DNA of 64,000 nt, from contig JALNZU010000013.1 in assembly GCA_023229245.1 (NCBI GenBank), forward strand, positions 1-64,000. Reading direction: 5' to 3'. The notes below the pieces were generated by a model. That model did not search any database, had not been told where the DNA came from, and worked only from the letters and a program-made list of their open reading frames with translations. The translations under genes and the position numbers were made by a program. Source of the stretch: Bacteroidales bacterium (GTDB lineage: Bacteria > Bacteroidota > Bacteroidia > Bacteroidales > F082). Of the stretch, positions 1 through 8,577 are shown piece after piece (the stretch's first letter is position 1; each line of letters opens with the position of its first letter).

Positions 1-71
1 ATCCCTTTGATTGCTTCTAGGGCTACCTCAGCCTTGAAGGCTGAACTGAATTTTCGACGATGTTTTTTCAT
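1..71 (-). CDS. IS3-family transposase OrfA, N-terminal fragment (partial, off the edge)
   Basis: The ATG at 71-69 opens a frame that translates as MKKHRRKFSSAFKAEVALEA and continues to the window edge (23 codons visible). This basic start followed by the beginning of a helix-turn-helix (FSSAFKAEVALEAIKG) is characteristic of IS3/IS150-type OrfA, which binds the IS ends. OrfB, made by -1 frameshifting in this family, would lie outside the window. The frame lies only about 45 bases inside the IS end, as usual for this family. The call rests on motif recognition over 23 residues. Confidence 0.75.
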   Translation of the reverse strand, partial: MKKHRRKFSSAFKAEVALEAIKG

Positions 72-118
72 AGGACGTAAAATTAATAAAGTTAATTTAT
101 CTGTCCAGTTTTTCTAGA
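1..118 (-). mobile_element. End of an IS3-family insertion sequence (runs off the left edge)
   Basis: Read on the minus strand, the stretch from about 118 downward starts with TCTAGAAAAACTGGACAG, which resembles IS3-family terminal inverted repeats (TAGAAAAACTGGACA type), and leads into an IS3 OrfA start at 71. Only one end of the element is inside the window, so neither the target duplication nor the second inverted repeat can be checked. The boundary is placed at about 118, give or take 4 bases. The element supplies the stop codon of the neighbouring barrel gene, so it inserted into that gene. Confidence 0.75.
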
Positions 119-2459
119 CCAGCTCAAAGGAGGGATTATAATTCAGTGATACCGTCTGAAATAGTTTTTTATTTATGGTGGCTTGCAGAAATGCGTTTTT
201 ATTTTGAAACGATAACAATTCTTGATTAACCAATTGTCCGTATTTGTTTAAACCTATCATTGCTTTAAACGCAATGCTGCTTCTTAATGCGTAAAGATAT
301 TTGCTTGTGCCTAAATGAAGATGCACACTTTCATGGCTGTTATCGTAAGGCAATAAAATTGTTTTAACGGTATTTTCACTGATTTCATTTGCTAAGATAC
401 TGTTTGAGTTGATTTTATGATAAGTCAGCCCGGAATTCAGGAACAACATACTTACGGGATTTTCCATCCCATAATTAAAGGCTAATGAATGAATTCTACT
501 TTCTTGCAGCTCTGCATTATTGGAGTGTATAAGTCTGTAATTCATTAATATAGCACCTTTGTAAATGCTTTTTATATGGCTAAAAGGGTTCGAGTAATTA
601 TAATTAAATTGAAGCTTATGTTTTTGGGAGATATCATACCTTAAATCTATTGATGGCGAAAAAATAAGCTTTTGTTTAACAGTATTTTCCTCATAATGAG
701 GCTGTTTATAATGTATATGTTGAAAAGAAATCGGTAGTTGAACTACTGATTTCAGATTCCTGGTGCTGTATGAGTATTTATTGGTGAGGTACAAATTTTC
801 TTTGTTCCATTTTAACGAGTTGCCTACATCGATTGTGATAGGCTCAAAAAAGTCTTTTTGTTTAAAAAATAAGTCTGAATTTAATTGCTGGATTTGGGTA
901 GCATAGCCTAATTTATATTCCTGTATCAGTTTTTTAGCGGGAATGGTGTAAGCAACATATGCATTGGAGTAGGTGGTGGGGCTTTCCGTCTTTTGTACAA
1001 TCGTATCGTAATATTCCTCTTGCCCACTAATGTCGTATTTCAGTCCATCATTTATGAGAAGTTGTTGTTCGTTATTGTTATAATTAACTAACCATCTGAA
1101 GGTGAGTATGTTTTTGCCTTTGATGTCTGGAATCCAGCTGACATCATTTGAAAAATATTGAATATCTTTTGTTAATGACTCGGTTAATGGCGCTGAATTC
1201 AGGTTTATAAGACCATTTTCAACAGTTTTAGATAAATTTATTCTAAAGTTATTATTGAAATAATACTGTTCCTTGTTAATCATAAGATTGGCGGAAGTAT
1301 TCAACTTTTTTGGTGTACTATGTATTTCCTGTTGTTCATTGTATGTGATGGTATCATTCTTCACATAATATTCTTCGGTATTAAAATAGCTAAGGGAGTT
1401 GTTGTCCTTAAAAGCTTGCAAATTTAACCTGAATTGCATTCCATTTCTTCCATTGATTAGATTGTTAAAGTTTGCCAATACTGACTTATTAGTATACCAG
1501 GTTTGTCGAGGAAGGCTTGGTGGTCCCACCGTTGCAAGTGATAAATCTATTGTTTCCGGCTGCTGATTAATATTATCAAGCATACTTGCTGCTCCTAATT
1601 GCGATAAAGTGTTTTGGTAGTCTGTGCCCGCATTATTCACCATCACAGAGTTGATTAACTTCAAGTTTTTGTTTAACAATATAGGGGTAAATGCAGCATC
1701 ATATAAAGCTGGCAATCCGCCTGCTGCCATAGTTTTATAGGTTGCTTTTAGTTTATTTTCATCTTTTAATACCAGATTCACAGCTACTTTATCTGATAAT
1801 ACTTTATTTCTTAATACCTTGATTGGCTGAAAGTTTTTAATCACATCCACGCTTACAATCATATCTTTACTAATCATTTTTGGTAGCTCAGCGTAACGAC
1901 CATCCATCAGGTTGTCACCGTGTATATATAGATTTTCAATTTTTTTTCCATTGAAGTAGATTGTTCCGTCGGCTGCAATATCAAGTCCCGGCATGCGTCT
2001 TAGCACATCGCCGATACTTCTGTCTTCTTGTTGTGTAAAACTCGCTACATCGTATCGTAAGGTATCGCCTAATGAATGGATCTGCGGCTTGCTTTTAACT
2101 TCTATCTCCGGGAGTGTAAACGCTTCATATTCAAGAAAGAAATCATATTCCCAAATCTTATTGGTAAGCTTTGTTTTCTGATTTTTGTAGCCAATATATG
2201 TGACTTCTAACCAAAGTGGTACATCAAGTTTTGGTGGAAAAAAGTTTATGAAAAACTCACCTTTACTATTGGTAATGCCATAGTGGATAATACTTCCTTT
2301 TTCATCAACTAATTTGACGTGCGCATTAGGTAGGGCTTCATTGGCTTTATTTTTTACTGTTCCGGTAAAAGTCTGCTGTTGGGCATAACCAAACTGAGGA
2401 GAAACAAGAATGAAACACATGAAGCAAAGAAAAGCGATATGTAAAAGTGTTCTTTTCAC
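114..2459 (-). pseudogene. TonB-receptor-like outer membrane beta-barrel protein, 3' end cut off by the IS element
   Basis: The frame encodes 781 residues. A signal peptide ends near FGYAQQQ (about residue 27). A carboxypeptidase-D regulatory-like domain follows (about 30-105, with FTGTVKNKANEALPNAHVKL), then a plug-like domain (about 125-235, with IGDVLRRMPGLDI and YIHGDNLMDGRY), then beta strands of a barrel. The family is usually some 100 residues longer and ends in a barrel strand. Here the frame ends at ...NPSFELV followed by a TAG that belongs to the IS end, so the last strands are lost and the barrel is probably not assembled. The gene begins 30 bases after the end of the GLPGLI frame and is probably co-transcribed with it. 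Barrels of this type are often found beside GLPGLI genes. Substrate unknown. Confidence 0.75.
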
Positions 2460-2489
2460 ATACAGAGGCTTTGAGCTTACGAATTCCCT

Positions 2490-3362
2490 TTACTTTATTT
2501 CCAATGGATTATACTTTTTTATCCTAGTAGATTGGGTTGTTCTTTTATGATCCTGATTGATGATACCCAATTTTGCATCCGGAAAAGCTGCCGACCATAC
2601 AGACTCAGGGTCAGTAATAAATGCTTTTTTATTTCTGTTATAATTTTTAAGTTTTGTATCAATAAAAATTTGATCTTCATTTTTGAAAAAGGAGGCAGTT
2701 GTTTCATTTTCGTCAAATGGCTTTTGAATTTTCTTAAAAACAAAAATGACCTCATTACGGCTGTCTCTTGCCTCCAGTATGAGTCCCGGCAGGCCTGACA
2801 GCTTCCAGGGACCGTCCTATAATGGCAAATCCTGCGTAAACCAAACCTCATAGACACGACCTCCATAACGCCCACTGGCTTTTTGGCAATTATAATCACC
2901 AATAGTCTTATGTTCATTCATTATTTGCCAGTCAATTCCCGGAAGATTTGTTTCGGTTTTATAGTCCTTTGGGCCCATTGCCCCCCAAACACTAAGTTTC
3001 TTAGTAGTGAAATCCTTTAAAATCTGCTCATCCACAACCACATTGTTATTATCAAGAATGAGCAAAGGGCTGCCACTAACTACAGTCCTTTGACTTGATT
3101 CTTTCTCTGTAACCGGCACATTATCAGATATGCTTGAATCAGCTCTTGTTTGAAGCAAATCATACATTTTTTCTGAAATATATCTACTGCTGTTTTTACC
3201 GACCGATAAAATCATATTGTCGGTAAAAGGCTTTTCTTTATCGCTCAAATCACGTACATGAGTATACTCATACGTAATATGAAACAATACGGGATCCTGT
3301 GCCTGACAGAAAAGACCCGATAAAAATAATAAGGAGCCGATTAAAATATGCTTGACCTTCAT
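2490..3362 (-). pseudogene. GLPGLI family protein interrupted by an in-frame TAG
   Basis: From the ATG at 3362 the frame runs through a signal peptide (MKVKHILIGSLLFLSGLFCQ) to a TAG at 2819-2817 after 181 codons. Past it the same frame stays open to TAA at 2492-2490, giving 290 codons in all, the usual family size. The name-giving motif (WKLSGLPGLILEARDS) lies only 4 codons after the TAG, so the short product lacks the most conserved part. Relatives have a sense codon there; a CAG to TAG change is the simplest guess. No frameshift is needed. The family is of unknown function, secreted or periplasmic, and commonly encoded next to TonB-receptor-like barrels, as here. A sequencing error remains possible. 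Confidence 0.8.
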
Positions 3363-3392
3363 TTTTTAAGTTTAAATGATTAGTTTAGAACA

Positions 3393-3400
3393 CAAAACTA
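3393..3400 (-). promoter_or_regulatory. -7 promoter element of the GLPGLI/barrel unit
   Basis: CAAAACTA on the plus strand reads TAGTTTTG on the minus strand, an exact match to the Bacteroidota TAnnTTTG -7 box, about 31 bases upstream of the ATG at 3362. No convincing -33 box was seen. Confidence 0.5.
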
Positions 3401-3693
3401 ATAAATACTTTGAAGAATCCCCTTGTATTTTCTTCCATACTAGAAGGATATTTCATAATTTCAACATTATTATCAATACGATATATGGAATATTAGTGTG
3501 CATACCTGATTTTTCTGTTCAAGCTACTGTCAAAGCTATCCAAATGTTAAATGGCATGTAGTCGCACACAATACATTTCGCAAAGAATTTATTTAAAAAG
3601 CTCAGATAATTTAGGAAATTAATTAAAATATCTGACACATGATACTAAAAGGCGAGCCCAATGAATCCAATAATAAATTTAGCTTTTATTGAC
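3401..3693. other. Intergenic spacer without recognisable content
   Basis: The roughly 330 bases between the GLPGLI start and the stop of the lipoprotein gene are AT-rich. I see only the -7 box listed separately, with no credible gene, terminator hairpin or repeat. Confidence 0.5.
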
Positions 3694-4752
3694 TTAGATT
3701 TCAGCAGTTTTTAATAATTTGGTTTGAGGATTATAGGTGTATATTCGTGTATCATCCTTTGTTACGACAAAATCATTAAGATAATCCTGTAGCTTTATCT
3801 GTTTTACGGCTGTGCCATCCCAGTCGTACACGTAAATATTCTTTCCAAAATTTGGGTAGCTTGCTTGTTCTTTACTACCTGAGAACAAAACGTAAATATA
3901 GTTGTCTGTAGTTTTCACTCTCACTGCAGCAAAGCGAGTGTTGGCATTTCGAGCCATTAATTTCGCCCCGTCAAAACCAGTCATAAAACTGACATCCGCT
4001 TCAAATCCTTCTGCTCCTTTTACGATAATCGATTCCCTTGATTCTAAGTCAACTATCTCTATTTGATCCGCATAACGAGCGGCAAGCACGCATTTATCGG
4101 CTGATGGCTTCAAAGAAAGAAAACTTTCATTAGCCATTTTGTCTTCCCGGCTAAGCTTTTTGGAACCGCTTTTAGCATATGGAATTAACTCATCAATATC
4201 TTCAACTGTTGTAAGCTTTAATCTGCTCTGCTTATAATCAGATTCGTAATTACCACTACCTATGATCGTAGAGTCGCTGTCCATTTGTATAGAATAGTAA
4301 AATGAAGTCAATGCTAATTCGTTCGATTCGGAAGCTTCTCTTTCGGAATGAAGTATTGGATTCAGAATGACTTTTTGTTTTCTCAGATCATAGACCCATA
4401 AGTTTGAAGATACGATGCCATAAGACAAAAAGTCCATTGACTGCCCTGTTTTAAAACCAGCTTCCAAGTGCTTTCCAATTAATTCACGGCTATTCAGGTT
4501 TATAGAAGTAAAATGATGCGTAGAGTTGTCTGAAGTGTTTCGGATGATTAGCACAGTATCATGGTATAACAATAATCCATCGGGACTAAGCGTATCAAAT
4601 CGGATAAACTCTACCTCTTCAAGTGTTTGGGAGGCTGAAAAATTCTTTAATGTAGAACTATTCGCAGGTGTATGGAATTGTTTGTTATGGCCACAAGTGC
4701 CAAAAGACAATAACAAAAAAAGCAATAAAAATGATGCAATAATACTTCTCAT
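3694..4752 (-). CDS. BF3164-like lipoprotein with a TolB-like beta-propeller
   Basis: 352 residues. The N-terminus is a long hydrophobic stretch ending LLLSFGTC, with Cys20 as a probable lipidation site (the lipobox is imperfect, with Thr at -1). The rest resembles the Bacteroidota BF3164 family of six-bladed propellers: short beta strands with recurrent hydrophobic-Asp patterns such as SSNLWVYDLRKQKVI, ADQIEIVDLESRES and KNIYVYDWDGTAVKQI. It would be anchored to the outer or inner membrane facing the periplasm or surface. No ligand is known for the family. It stands alone, with more than 300 bases before the GLPGLI unit and a 178-base gap from the restriction genes. Family call from overall pattern only. 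Confidence 0.6.
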   Translation of the reverse strand: MRSIIASFLLLFLLLSFGTCGHNKQFHTPANSSTLKNFSASQTLEEVEFIRFDTLSPDGLLLYHDTVLIIRNTSDNSTHHFTSINLNSRELIGKHLEAGFKTGQSMDFLSYGIVSSNLWVYDLRKQKVILNPILHSEREASESNELALTSFYYSIQMDSDSTIIGSGNYESDYKQSRLKLTTVEDIDELIPYAKSGSKKLSREDKMANESFLSLKPSADKCVLAARYADQIEIVDLESRESIIVKGAEGFEADVSFMTGFDGAKLMARNANTRFAAVRVKTTDNYIYVLFSGSKEQASYPNFGKNIYVYDWDGTAVKQIKLQDYLNDFVVTKDDTRIYTYNPQTKLLKTAEI

Positions 4753-4929
4753 TATAATATTTTGGTTTAAATAGGATTAAATACTAAATTCTCAGATTAA
4801 GAAGGATGATTAGGCTTTCCCGAATAATCAGGAAATTAAGCCTAATCATTTCCCATCAAAAAATTCAAGATTTTATTCATTGGATACAGGTGGGGCAATT
4901 TGAATTTATACACTGTGGCATATTGATAC

Positions 4930-5661
4930 CTATATAGATGAATTGAAAATCACTAATTTACCCCAGTCAATTTCTCCGTTATCTTTACAAAAGTCGTTTG
5001 AAAATTCTTTTGTAAACTTATTTATCATTTGTGAATAAGATGTTATAAATTCCTCATTCTTTTCTTTTGCTTTATATCCAAGTGGTTCAATTATTTCGGT
5101 ATATAGTTCTGGATCTCCCGAAATGAACTCCCAAAATCTTTGACCGCAATATTTGAAATAATCTCCTTTATCGGGATTGTTGTCCCTACCGTAACAGCAA
5201 CCATTTATAGCCACCACATTTACCTGCGAGTCACTCGTTCTTAAAGTCTTTTTTGCAGTCTTGAAGTCGGCAACCATTTTTGCAATTTGTGAACTGTTAC
5301 CCCAATTTGGGCCTGATTTTATTGTTACAATATTTCTAGCCCCGTGATTGTCAAACTCCAAGTCAATGCCCATAATACCTGATTTGTAGCCACCGTAAAC
5401 TTTGCCATTTATAAAAATTGCAAGTCCTTCAAGCCAATCTCCAAAAATGGTTTCTTCATTTGAGGATATGTGTGCATCCACAAAACCCCGAATTATTTGC
5501 TCTGCAGTTAATACGTATTTTGCTTTAAAAAGGTACGGATTTTTACGTTTTAGAACACGTGTGAGTTTTAATCCGTCAAGACTTTGAATACGCTTTTGGT
5601 GAAATGTCCCTATGTTTTGTTCAACGTATTGCGATACGTCTTTCAGATTTAGTTTTTTCAT
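4930..5661 (-). CDS. Type II restriction endonuclease (PmeII-like)
   Basis: 243 residues. The core has Glu78 in FGDWLEGLAIF, Asp100 and Glu102 in GIMGIDLEFD, and Lys115 in IVTIKSGPNWGNSSQI. This arrangement of acidic residues and lysine fits a PD-(D/E)xK nuclease, with a Thr where the middle acidic residue usually stands. The GIDLEFD...IKSGPNWGNSSQ block is what I recall from endonucleases named after PmeII; that name is from memory. The start lies inside the methyltransferase gene (41-base overlap, different frame), so translation of the nuclease probably depends on the upstream gene. The product would cut foreign DNA lacking the partner's methylation. Recognition sequence cannot be read from the sequence. 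Confidence 0.75.
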   Translation of the reverse strand: MKKLNLKDVSQYVEQNIGTFHQKRIQSLDGLKLTRVLKRKNPYLFKAKYVLTAEQIIRGFVDAHISSNEETIFGDWLEGLAIFINGKVYGGYKSGIMGIDLEFDNHGARNIVTIKSGPNWGNSSQIAKMVADFKTAKKTLRTSDSQVNVVAINGCCYGRDNNPDKGDYFKYCGQRFWEFISGDPELYTEIIEPLGYKAKEKNEEFITSYSQMINKFTKEFSNDFCKDNGEIDWGKLVIFNSSI

Positions 5662-6499
5662 ATTTCACTTTCGGCTCTAATAAATAAAGTTCAACAGGCT
5701 TCAATTCCTTTTTAACCATTTCATAGTATTCGGGAACAATTTCAATCCCTATTGAATTTCGTTTCATCTTGTTTGCAACACTTAAAGTTGTTCCTGACCC
5801 CATAAATGGGTCAAGGACTGTGTCTTTTTCTTTCGTGAATAGTTTGATAAACCACTCTGGTAATTCTAATGGGAAGGCGGCACTATGATTTTTATTATTG
5901 CACTCTGTTGCTAAATGCAACACATTTGTTGGATAAGCTTTGTCTCTGTCAACCCAATTAGAAACGTTTTTACCAAAGCCACTTCCAACTTTTGAATTGT
6001 CACGTCTTTTGTCTGTGTCAGAAAGTTTTTTAAGTCGCGTTTTTGCCCAATCGCCCATTGGAACCATAACTTCTTCCTGATACATATTGAAATGTTTGGC
6101 TTTATTGAATTGAAGTAGTCGTTCCCAACTGTCCCGAAAACGATTTGGCCATTTTCCTGGAAAAGAGTTCTTTTTGTGCCAGATAAACTCTTCTGTCCAA
6201 AGCCAACCCTGCTTTCTCATTGCTAGTATTAGCTCCAATACATAAGTGCTTCGTTCACCCTTAACGACTTTTTCCTTGATATTGAGAATAAATGTCCCAG
6301 TTGGTTTTAGAACTCTTAAAAGTTGCTCTGAAATGGGTAAAAACCATTCAACGTAGTTGTCTGGGTGAACACCACCATAAGTGTTTTTTCGTTGGTCTGC
6401 ATAAGGTGGAGAAGTCACAATTAAATCCACAGAGTTATCTGAAAGAAACTTCAATTGCTCTCTACTGTCACCTAAATATAATTCTGTCGTTATCTCCAT
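5621..6499 (-). CDS. Beta-class DNA methyltransferase of the restriction-modification pair
   Basis: 292 residues. The catalytic motif TSPPY (29-33) precedes the AdoMet-binding motif DPFMGSGTT (230-238); this order is the beta class. SPPY rather than NPPY/DPPY favours N4-cytosine methylation, though N6-adenine is possible. The long middle part with YPTNVLHLATECNNKNHSAAFP is the usual linker before motif I. The gene is first in a two-gene unit with the overlapping nuclease downstream, so modification is made before restriction. A TATATTTG -7 box lies 24 bases upstream of the start. The product protects host DNA at the nuclease's site. Confidence 0.88.
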   Translation of the reverse strand: MEITTELYLGDSREQLKFLSDNSVDLIVTSPPYADQRKNTYGGVHPDNYVEWFLPISEQLLRVLKPTGTFILNIKEKVVKGERSTYVLELILAMRKQGWLWTEEFIWHKKNSFPGKWPNRFRDSWERLLQFNKAKHFNMYQEEVMVPMGDWAKTRLKKLSDTDKRRDNSKVGSGFGKNVSNWVDRDKAYPTNVLHLATECNNKNHSAAFPLELPEWFIKLFTKEKDTVLDPFMGSGTTLSVANKMKRNSIGIEIVPEYYEMVKKELKPVELYLLEPKVKYEKTKSERRIAIR

Positions 6500-6522
6500 T
6501 TTATGGATCCTTAGATATTTAG

Positions 6523-6530
6523 CAAATATA
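6523..6530 (-). promoter_or_regulatory. -7 promoter element of the restriction-modification unit
   Basis: CAAATATA on the plus strand reads TATATTTG on the minus strand, matching TAnnTTTG, 24 bases upstream of the methyltransferase ATG at 6499. Confidence 0.5.
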
Positions 6531-6876
6531 CTTTTTTTGATCGTTGTAGCCGATCAAAATCTCTCTGAATTTGTTAACGATTTTTCTGCCGAGTTTGGAT
6601 TTCTATCCATGCCGGCAACATCCAATACACAAAACAAATATACAACATTCGTATAATTGGTTTACGGTTTTCTATGAAGATATTGATATTCTATTGATTA
6701 ACTGATATATACGTTTGAAATATCGTTTTATGTATAGATTTGGGGTTGATCTTGGTAGTCAAAAAAAACAATTCCTCTAAAAGGATAGTCCGATCTAATA
6801 CAGCAGCTGATCTAAGGGATAAATAAAACTAAGCCCTGTTAGTATGTATTCACACTATCGAATTGTCGATTATCCT
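6531..6876. other. Divergent intergenic region between the restriction unit and rlmD
   Basis: About 345 AT-rich bases between the two divergent promoters. I see no gene, repeat or hairpin. The gap could hold a binding site for a control protein, but no C-protein gene or clear palindrome was found. Confidence 0.4.
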
Positions 6877-6884
6877 TATTTTTG
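6877..6884 (+). promoter_or_regulatory. -7 promoter element of rlmD
   Basis: TATTTTTG matches TAnnTTTG and lies 18 bases before the ATG at 6902, giving a very short leader. No clear -33 box. Confidence 0.5.
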
Positions 6885-6901
6885 CAGAAACTTAGTAACG
6901 A

Positions 6902-8335
6902 ATGCGAAGAAGACAACGATCTGTGCCACAGATTATTGAGCAAGTAACCATAATCGATGCAGGCTCTGAAGGTATGGCTATAGCTAAACCGGAGCAGAAG
7001 GTAGTGTTTGTCCCTTTCGGTGCACCGGGCGATATAGTAGACCTGAAGGTAGTCAAACGTGGGAAAAACTTTTTTGAGGGAGAGATATTCCGGTTTCACA
7101 GCTATTCAAAGCAGCGGGTTGAGCCGGCTTGCAGTCATTTTGGGATATGCGGCGGATGCAAGTGGCAACATCTGGCATACGAACATCAACTACGCTATAA
7201 ACAACAAATTGTCAAAGATAATTTCGACCGTATAGGCAAGTTCTCCTACCCTTCTATCCTACCTATCCTTGGCTCTGATCAACCCTATTTCTACAGAAAC
7301 AAACTCGAATACACCTTCTCACCTCATAGATGGCTGACCGAAGGAAAACCTTCAGAGAATATCTCGGATGATGCACTCAAAGGGCTTGGATTTCATTTAC
7401 CTAAACGATTCGACAGAATATTGGATATTGAGAAATGCCATCTGCAGCACGACTTAGGTAATGAGATACGGTTGTTTGTACGTGAACAAGCTATCCGACA
7501 TGGCTACAGCTTCTATCATGCAAAGAAGCAACAGGGCCTGCTTCGCAACCTTATCCTTCGCAATACTCATGCAGGCGAATGGATGCTGATATTAGTCATA
7601 TCCACAGATGATCAACAAGTCAGAGATCAGTTGTTACCACAGCTTATCAAACGGTTCCCACAGTTGGTAAGTGTGTTTTTAGTGATCAACCCTAAGCTCA
7701 ACACTCAGATCAGCGATCTAACTCACGAACTGGTTTATGGACTACCCTATCTGACCGAAACTATGCCATCTCCACTGATCGGGCAAAACGATCTGCATTT
7801 TCGTATTGGACCCAAATCATTTTTCCAGCCTAATACTAAGCAAGCCGGGAAGCTCTATCACACTGCTTTTCAATGGGCTGCACTAACAGCTGTTGAAACC
7901 GTGTACGACTTATATTGCGGCATAGGTACTATTGCCAACTACCTTGCTAATATGGCAGCCAAAGTGATTGGAATAGAGCATATTGAAGAAGCTGTAGAGG
8001 CTGCCCGTGAGAATTCCAGGCTCAATCATATTAAAAACACAGAGTTCATAGCCGGTGATATGGCCGAAGTGTTCAACTGGCAACTGATCGAACGTAGTGG
8101 CCGGCCTGATATAGTTATAACCGATCCGCCCCGGGCAGGAATGCACCCCAAAGTGATTTCACGACTTATAGAGCTTAGCCCTGAAAAAATAATATATATC
8201 AGTTGTAATCCGGCTACACAAGCCAGAGATATTGCCCTGCTAAACGAAAAATATTCTGTACAGGAAGTGCAACCAGTGGATATGTTCCCTCAGACACATC
8301 ATGTAGAAAATATGGCACTGTTGAGTATCAGATAG
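6902..8335 (+). CDS. rlmD: 23S rRNA (uracil-C5)-methyltransferase, RlmD/TrmA family
   Basis: 477 residues. An N-terminal TRAM-like RNA-binding domain (about 10-70) is followed by iron-sulfur ligands Cys77, Cys83 and Cys86 (CSHFGICGGCKWQH). The C-terminal Rossmann methyltransferase carries the AdoMet motif DLYCGIGTIANYLA, the TDPPRAGMHPKV block and the catalytic SCNPATQARDI with its nucleophilic Cys. Members of this family methylate uracil C5 in 23S rRNA (U1939 or U747) or tRNA; the iron-sulfur motif favours RlmD or its Gram-positive-like relatives over TrmA. Single-gene unit with its own -7 box. The exact target uridine is not decided by sequence alone. Confidence 0.88.
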   Translation: MRRRQRSVPQIIEQVTIIDAGSEGMAIAKPEQKVVFVPFGAPGDIVDLKVVKRGKNFFEGEIFRFHSYSKQRVEPACSHFGICGGCKWQHLAYEHQLRYKQQIVKDNFDRIGKFSYPSILPILGSDQPYFYRNKLEYTFSPHRWLTEGKPSENISDDALKGLGFHLPKRFDRILDIEKCHLQHDLGNEIRLFVREQAIRHGYSFYHAKKQQGLLRNLILRNTHAGEWMLILVISTDDQQVRDQLLPQLIKRFPQLVSVFLVINPKLNTQISDLTHELVYGLPYLTETMPSPLIGQNDLHFRIGPKSFFQPNTKQAGKLYHTAFQWAALTAVETVYDLYCGIGTIANYLANMAAKVIGIEHIEEAVEAARENSRLNHIKNTEFIAGDMAEVFNWQLIERSGRPDIVITDPPRAGMHPKVISRLIELSPEKIIYISCNPATQARDIALLNEKYSVQEVQPVDMFPQTHHVENMALLSIR

Positions 8336-8577
8336 GTAAGCTGAAAGCTGAGGAATAGTGATCACTTACGTTTAGTATAATCCTGACTTATACGTATGTA
8401 TGGACGATATCTTCAACCGATTCGATTTGTCAGATACTACTTCAGGTGAAGCTCAAAAAATTGTGGGATAACCATTTATAAAGTTCACCGTATATAGCTC
8501 AACCACTTTAATTTGATATTCATCAGCCTGCCAAACAAAATACTTTACTTACTTTTATCCGGTGAATAGTGTATTCC

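Noticed and set aside
2519..2917. 132-codon frame overlapping the end of the GLPGLI gene
   Set aside because: It is in another frame. The frame of the GLPGLI gene continues past the TAG and carries the family motif, so this is a shadow, not a frameshifted continuation.
3376..3561. 61-codon plus-strand frame in the spacer after the GLPGLI gene
   Set aside because: Random composition; overlaps the GLPGLI promoter region on the other strand.
6839..7099. 86-codon minus-strand frame over the start of rlmD
   Set aside because: Antisense shadow of the TRAM domain coding region.
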